Positions 59,308 through 64,000 of a stretch of DNA of 64,000 nt are shown one piece after another; position 1 is the first letter of the stretch, and each line of letters opens with the position of its first letter. Made by a program: the position numbers and the translations under genes. Location: NCBI RefSeq assembly GCF_000687475.1, contig NC_057316.1, forward strand, positions 3,038,001-3,102,000. The letters run 5' to 3'. The notes beneath the pieces were generated by a model. The model was not told where the DNA came from. It made no database searches and saw only the letters and a program-made list of their open reading frames with translations. Source of the DNA: Ustilaginoidea virens. Its lineage: Eukaryota; Ascomycota; Sordariomycetes; Hypocreales; Clavicipitaceae.

Positions 59308-60815
59308 CTCGGTGGTCGTGGTCAGGCAGGCTCGACTGCCTTGCCGGAACTCGAATGCGAATGGACCAAGTACACGGCTACTGGCGGGAGGGGATGTTGC
59401 CGGCTCCGTAGGACATGAGGTTTGAAAGGCATGGACGGCGTCGCTTGCTGCGACGACTTCAAGGACGGCAAGGTCACCGAGTCGATGTGCCTCTATACTT
59501 GGGAGATGCTGGGCGCATGACGCCAGAGTAATCTGCTGGGACTTGAAAGCCAAAGGACGGATAGGAAAGGGATGAAAATGCTGCTTCTCATCTCTGGCCC
59601 TGGCATGCTATGCGACGGCGTTTGTCTTTCTCGGTACAAAAGGGCATGGCAATGGCGCGAAAGCATCCCCAATTCGGCCAATGCTTGTGCGCTGATGACA
59701 TGTTGCCGCTTGCGTGGGAGCTTTTGCCATCTGTTAGCTTGTACTGGGTAGACTGACAGGGTCGAGGTCTAGATGACAAGGGCTGTAGCTTGCAATCGGG
59801 ACTGGCTCGTTCGGGAGCTTCTGCCTCTTGCGTCCCGGCCACTTGGCTAGCCGCATTAGACTGCAGCTAGCTAGAGACTATAAGTGCGCCGCGAGCCGAT
59901 CTTGGGTTGTCGGGCATCCCTGTTGGGAACGTCTGAACCACATCTGGGCAGATAGTCCCAAGCCCATGGCGTTGCTGCTAGTGTATTCTTGTAGGTATCC
60001 ACTGTGGTTTGTGTACGGTCCAGCCAGCTGAGCAGGGATGTGTTGATCCATTGCAGCCAAATCGTGACGCCACACTAGGTGCGGCTCTCTTAAGCCAGGC
60101 TTCTTATAGCTTCCCTTTTTCACATGACGTGGGGTCTGGATGTCGCTGCGAACAATGTGGATCGGGATTCTAGAACCGGCGGCGCCGACTTGACAAGCCC
60201 AAGAACCCTACAGTGATAGCAGCGACTCGGCAAAGGGCGAGTGCTCTTGAATCGAGGGCATAGACTCTGGAAGGCCACCTGTAGTTCTAGCCAGGTACCT
60301 ACTAGTGCCAAGATCTGGCGGGGAAGCAGAGGAAGAAGCAAGAACGAACGGTTCGTGGGCCATGGTATGCTGGTTTCTCTTGTTGCGCGCAAACCAGCTA
60401 GCCCTTGTGCATAGATCCACGTGGCATTACGGCCGGCTTTAACGCGCTGCTTATCATCGAAACCGGACCCCAGTTTCCCTCGGCAAGCAGGCAAACAGAA
60501 TCGTCATTCCCTTTCTATTTCCGGTCGCCAGAGGCTCCGATCCGCTCGGTCGCTTGCGTTGACCATATAAAGTTAGTGCTGCCCGTCAGCAGCCCTGCCA
60601 CGATGTCCCGCTGTTGAAGCCTGGAAGCTTGCTAGAATTCACGAAGAAGTTCTGACACCCTCTTGTTTTTTTTTTTTTTCCTTTTTTTTTATTTCTTTTT
60701 TTTTTGTTCCTTTTTTTTGTTCCTTTTTTTTTTTTTTTTCGTTTCTGTTGCCCCATGACAGTTTTTCACTCTCTCCTCTCCAGCATACCTCTTGCACGAG
60801 CGAGCTCCCACCGCA
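59308..60815. promoter_or_regulatory. Shared divergent promoter region of two surface-protein genes
   Basis: This 1.5 kb region lies between the start codons of the giant Ser-rich gene (leftward) and the Gly/Asn/Ser-rich gene (rightward). T-rich tracts at 60665-60740 lie just before the rightward gene. A TATAAAG word is at 60567-60573. An in-frame ORF extension of the giant gene up to 59553 precedes its signal peptide and is taken as leader. No separate gene was seen. Confidence 0.5.
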
Positions 60816-62840
60816 ATGCGTTGCAAGGCTACTATTGCCGTCCGGTCACTGCTCGTCGTCGGCGTTCTCATTGCGCTTGCCGCGGGTGATGGGTGCTCGA
60901 CAACGACGATGAATATTCTTCCGGAGAGCACGTCGAGAATCATTGGTGCAACCGTCATTTGGTCCGCCGGTTGGGATTTTGATTTTGCCTGCGTTTTGCC
61001 CACTGGAACAGCAGGTGGCAATGGCGGAGACGGCGGAGAAGTCCTCGGCAAAAACGGTAGCGACGGAACTAACAGAACCAATGAAACTGATAGGGCCGAC
61101 GGGCAAAACGGACAAAACGGGCAAAACGTAGCTAGCAGTCCTAAGGAACCTAGCGGCACCAACGGGGCTAATAGTGCTAACGGTGCGAGTGGAAATGGTA
61201 TTGTTGGGGAAAGCAATCCAGGAGCAAACAGCGGCAGTGTAAGTGCTGGGGGTGCAAGTGATCCTGGAGCAGGCGGCAGCAGAAACAGTTCCGGAGATGG
61301 ACTCGGGAACGGCGGAAGTGGAAGTGGAAGTGGAAACGGAGCCGGAAGCGGAAGCGGAAGCGGAAGCGGAAACGAAAACGGAAATGGAAACGGAAACGGA
61401 AACGGAAACGGAAACGGAAACGGAAACGGAAACGGAAGCGGAAGCGGAAACGGAAACGGAAGTGGAAGCGGAAGTGGAAGTGGAAATGCAAACAGCCGAA
61501 TCGGCACCAGCAGCGGCAGCGGAAGCACTTCTACTGGAAACGGCCCAAGTCGAAACGCTGACGGCGGGAGCAATAATGGAAACAATCAAATCGGCAGTAG
61601 CAGTGGCGACGGCGCTTCTGCAGGAAACAGCCCAAGCCAAAACGATCCTGACAGGAGTAGCAGTGGAACTGGAAATGGAAATGGAAATGGAAATTCCGGC
61701 CCGGGGGGGAACAGCCGACCCGGCGGTAACAATGGCGGCAGCGCTTCACCCAGCAACAGCCAAAATCAAAGCGATCCCAATGGGAGCAGCAGTGGAAATG
61801 GAAACGTCCATTCAGGCTCTGGCGGAAACAATCGAATCGCCGGCAATAGTGGCAGCGGAGGCGCTTCTACCGGAAGCGGCTCTGGTCAAAACGGTCCTGG
61901 TGGGAGTAATGGTGCAGATGGAAGTGCAAATAGTTCCGGGGGAAACAACCAAATCGGCGGCAGCAGTGGCAGCGGAGGCACCTCTACTGGAAACAGCTCA
62001 AGCCAAAGCGACCCCGGCGGGAGCAAGAATGGAAACGAACATGAAAATCCTGGTTCGGGGGGAAACAGCCGAGTCGCGGGGAACAGTGGAGGCGGCGCTT
62101 CTACCGGCCACGGCCCAAACCAAAGCGATCCCGGCGGAAGTAATAATGGAGATGGAAATTCCGGTCCTGGAGGAAGCAGCCGAGTCGGCGGCAACAGTGG
62201 CGGCGGCAATTCTACCGGCCATGGCCAGGATCAAAGCGATGCCGGCGGCAGCAGCGTCACTGGAAATGGAGATGCCCATTCCGGTTCTGGCGGGCATAAC
62301 CAAGTCGGCGGCAACAGTGGTAGCAAAGGTGCTTCTACCGGAAGCGACTCTGGTCAAAGCGATCCCGGCGGGAGCAAAGATGGGAATGCAAGGGCAAGTT
62401 CTGGTCCCGAGGGGAGCAGCCGAATCGGCAGCAACAGTGGCGGCGGCGCTCCCGCCAGCAACGGCCAAAACCAAAGCGATCCCGGCGGCAGCGGCGGCAG
62501 CAGCGGCGGCAATGGAGATGCCCACGATGCACACGCATCCGCAAGTCACGGTCAAGGCGGCAGCGACGCTGGCAGCGCAGTCAGCAGCGCCCCTCCTACA
62601 AATGGCCATGGCCAAGGCGAGAGCCCTTCCGGCGGGCAGGGGTCGCAGGCCTGGATGGCAAGTCACGGCCCCGGCACGACTTCTGCGCACGACGGGGATA
62701 GACTCGCTTCAGGCGCGGCGTCCACGGCCCAAGACCCCGGGTCTACGGTCGCCACGGCGGGCGCTTCGGCCGGCAAGTCTGCCGCGGCGCTGTCCTGCCT
62801 GCTGCTGGTTGCTGCTGCTGGCGTCGTGCTTGCGTCATGA
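60816..62840 (+). CDS. Gly/Asn/Ser-rich secreted protein with GPI-type tail
   Basis: A single-exon gene of 674 residues from the ATG at 60816, chosen because it directly begins a signal peptide (MRCKATIAVRSLLVVGVLIA); an ATG at 60792 would add eight residues. A short N-terminal domain (~25-65) has two Cys (DGCSTTT, FDFACVL) and is aromatic-rich. The body is low-complexity: NGQNGQNGQN, then (GN)n and (GS)n runs at ~190-230, then ~30-residue imperfect repeats with SQSDPGGS, GGNSRVGGNSGG and STG motifs. The end, KSAAALSCLLLVAAAGVVLA, fits a GPI-attachment signal, predicting plasma-membrane or cell-wall anchoring. The family is not recognised. It is divergently arranged with the giant Ser-rich gene. 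Long stop-free frames on both strands across the repeat are composition effects. Confidence 0.8.
   Translation: MRCKATIAVRSLLVVGVLIALAAGDGCSTTTMNILPESTSRIIGATVIWSAGWDFDFACVLPTGTAGGNGGDGGEVLGKNGSDGTNRTNETDRADGQNGQNGQNVASSPKEPSGTNGANSANGASGNGIVGESNPGANSGSVSAGGASDPGAGGSRNSSGDGLGNGGSGSGSGNGAGSGSGSGSGNENGNGNGNGNGNGNGNGNGNGSGSGNGNGSGSGSGSGNANSRIGTSSGSGSTSTGNGPSRNADGGSNNGNNQIGSSSGDGASAGNSPSQNDPDRSSSGTGNGNGNGNSGPGGNSRPGGNNGGSASPSNSQNQSDPNGSSSGNGNVHSGSGGNNRIAGNSGSGGASTGSGSGQNGPGGSNGADGSANSSGGNNQIGGSSGSGGTSTGNSSSQSDPGGSKNGNEHENPGSGGNSRVAGNSGGGASTGHGPNQSDPGGSNNGDGNSGPGGSSRVGGNSGGGNSTGHGQDQSDAGGSSVTGNGDAHSGSGGHNQVGGNSGSKGASTGSDSGQSDPGGSKDGNARASSGPEGSSRIGSNSGGGAPASNGQNQSDPGGSGGSSGGNGDAHDAHASASHGQGGSDAGSAVSSAPPTNGHGQGESPSGGQGSQAWMASHGPGTTSAHDGDRLASGAASTAQDPGSTVATAGASAGKSAAALSCLLLVAAAGVVLAS
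61315..61490 (+). repeat. GGAAAC/GGAAGC hexamer repeat within the Gly/Asn/Ser-rich gene
   Basis: Imperfect hexamers encoding Gly-Asn and Gly-Ser dipeptides, with a near-perfect GGAAAC block at 61388-61435. Confidence 0.9.
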
Positions 62841-63230
62841 GCCACAGGCGACTGCTGCGTGGCAGAGGAGATATCCCGACGAGAGGGCATGTTGTCCCTC
62901 AGACATGGCTGCGAGGGGGGCCGCGTGGGTTGCTGCCTCGGATCATCAAGCCGCGCCGTGGATAGATGCCTCGTCGGCAGACTCGGTCGACGATGGATGT
63001 GTTGTTTCTGCACCCAACCAAACCAGGAGAGAAAATCTCCATCGTTTGTTGGAGTCTATTGGGAGCCTGGCTGATTTCCTCTCTTCTCGGGCGGGTCACT
63101 CACTTGGTCGCGCCGTGTGCCTCCAAGCAGGCGCAAGCAAGCGGCCGTATCCGTGGTCGCACATCGCCCCGAGCAGCCCATCGCTGTTTGTTTGTGCATC
63201 GTCTTACTGCACCGCGGCTGCGGAATTTCT

Positions 63231-63269
63231 CTGGAGTCTGGAGTCTGGAGTCTGGAGTCTGGAGTCTGG
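63231..63269. repeat. CTGGAGT heptamer tandem array
   Basis: Five and a half consecutive copies of a 7 bp unit, CTGGAGT. Confidence 0.9.
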
Positions 63270-63449
63270 GACTCGCGAGACTCTGGAGCGATTCAGTTTG
63301 CACTTTCAAATTTGTGCGTCATGCGTCGGCAAGTGGGCAGCACTTGCCAAGACAAGCAAGTAGGGCCCAACGACTCAGCAGGGGCTAAACCCAAACCAGA
63401 AGTGTGAGGTTGCACTACTCGTTCTGGTACTTTGAACATGTAACAGAAG

Positions 63450-63505
63450 GTACCAAGCTACCTACCTCTAGGTACCTAGGTACCTAACCTAAGGTACCTT
63501 ACCTA
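63450..63505. repeat. Overlapping GGTACC/CCTAGG palindromes
   Basis: ACCTACCTCTAGGTACCTAG continues with further GGTACCT and CCTTACCTAA words. Similar words occur near 1730, 4305 and 10290. Confidence 0.8.
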
Positions 63506-64000
63506 ATATCTCTCTTCTATACATCTCTTCCATTTTAGGCCTACCGAGTAGCAGCGAAAGAGAAATTGCCCAGGAACCTGCACGTGTGAAAACGTATAAG
63601 AGATGCCTCCTTATTTCATGTTTAATAAATCGCCGCTGTCAATGACTGGGATGCGTTTAGTTGTCACGTCAGCGCTCATGACAGGTACTGTGGACCTGTG
63701 GCTGCCCCACAGCGACGTCAAAGGCGGCAAGAATTCGCCAACGCCAAGCAAGCGTACAGAGGAGTACGGAGCTGTACGGACTATCAAATTCCCCTTATAG
63801 AGGTATGGGCCACTTTTTCCGGCCGTTGCAACCTGTGACTGGCCCATTCGCCTGCCCTAATGGTTGAGCAGCAGCACCTGCCGCCCCACTGGCGCGCTTA
63901 TACGAGAGCTGCTGCGAGAGCTGCTGCGAAAAGTCGCTGCGGGAGTCGCCGCAAGAGGGATGATGGATGGTGTCGGCTGAAAGGTGGAAATGGGAGCAAT

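Larger units (their letters stand above)
62841..64000. other. Intergenic region to the end of the window
   Basis: Only short ORFs, none with recognisable features. It contains a 7-mer array (63231-63269), GGTACCTAGG-type overlapping palindromes (63450-63505), GAGTACGGAGCTGTACGGA (63761-63779), and a direct repeat of GAGAGCTGCTGCGA near 63904-63930. Confidence 0.55.

Noticed and set aside
60689..61640. Minus-strand Pro/Leu/Phe and Ser/Val-rich ORFs
   Set aside because: Antisense readings of the GGNAAN hexamer repeat; no start context or domain.
61243..63363. Plus-strand 706-codon Glu/Thr/Ala-rich ORF
   Set aside because: It overlaps the Gly/Asn/Ser-rich gene in another frame, lacks a signal peptide, and runs on into non-repetitive intergenic DNA with no recognisable protein.
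63603..63800. Plus-strand 65-codon ORF near the window end
   Set aside because: No signal, no conserved feature and an overlapping antisense ORF of similar size; not supportable as a gene.

Overview
The window is nuclear DNA of a filamentous ascomycete, probably a sordariomycete and most likely Hypocreales; that placement is inferred. The evidence is short GT..AG introns, single-gene spacing, fungal families (Mia40, Bos1, GH16, a siderophore MFS transporter), an intron-containing tRNA-Ala, TACGGAGTAC and GGTACCTAGG words scattered between genes, and a Ty3/Gypsy element degraded by C-to-T/G-to-A change of the RIP type. No rRNA, CRISPR array or bacterial feature was seen.

Layout. 1-10 kb: a small secreted Cys-containing protein, a four-exon cytochrome P450, a DHA1 MFS transporter with three imperfect ~180 bp tandem units in front of it, the Golgi Qb-SNARE BOS1, and thiamine pyrophosphokinase. 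10.39-19.33 kb: a complete but dead Ty3/Gypsy chromovirus on the minus strand, with two 141 bp LTRs and a 5 bp target duplication. Its right LTR ends 94 bp before the MIA40 start codon. 19.4-27.5 kb: MIA40, an OM14-like mitochondrial outer-membrane protein, a Myb/SANT-like protein, tRNA-Ala(AGC), and a siderophore transporter with a near-perfect inverted pair of iron-GATA sites upstream. 27.5-40.3 kb: gene-poor, with a GH16 glucanase, a mitochondrial hotdog-fold thioesterase-like gene and a three-exon MFS transporter. 40.3-59.3 kb: one two-exon gene for a predicted 6,283-residue secreted Ser-rich protein, with an 18.57 kb last exon and a duplicated Cys domain at the C-terminus. 60.8-62.8 kb: a divergently transcribed Gly/Asn/Ser-rich protein with a GPI-type tail. 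The rest to 64 kb is repeats and short palindromes.

How the genes relate. BOS1, TPK, MIA40 and the OM14-like gene are housekeeping genes. TPK and MIA40 would have been head-to-head neighbours about 0.9 kb apart before the retroelement inserted. The giant Ser-rich protein and the GPI-type protein share a 1.5 kb intergenic region and look like a divergent pair of cell-surface, mucin-like proteins; this is the most unusual system in the window. The P450 and MFS genes have no PKS, NRPS or terpene backbone beside them, so no biosynthetic cluster is claimed.

Splicing is unusual in several genes. BOS1 has an ATG-only exon. The OM14-like start codon is split A|TG by an intron. The thioesterase reading frame appears to need a 9 nt exon followed by a 1 nt exon. 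Seven introns hold long homopolymers or a microsatellite. All exon boundaries were read by eye from splice signals, reading frame and family conservation; none is backed by transcripts.
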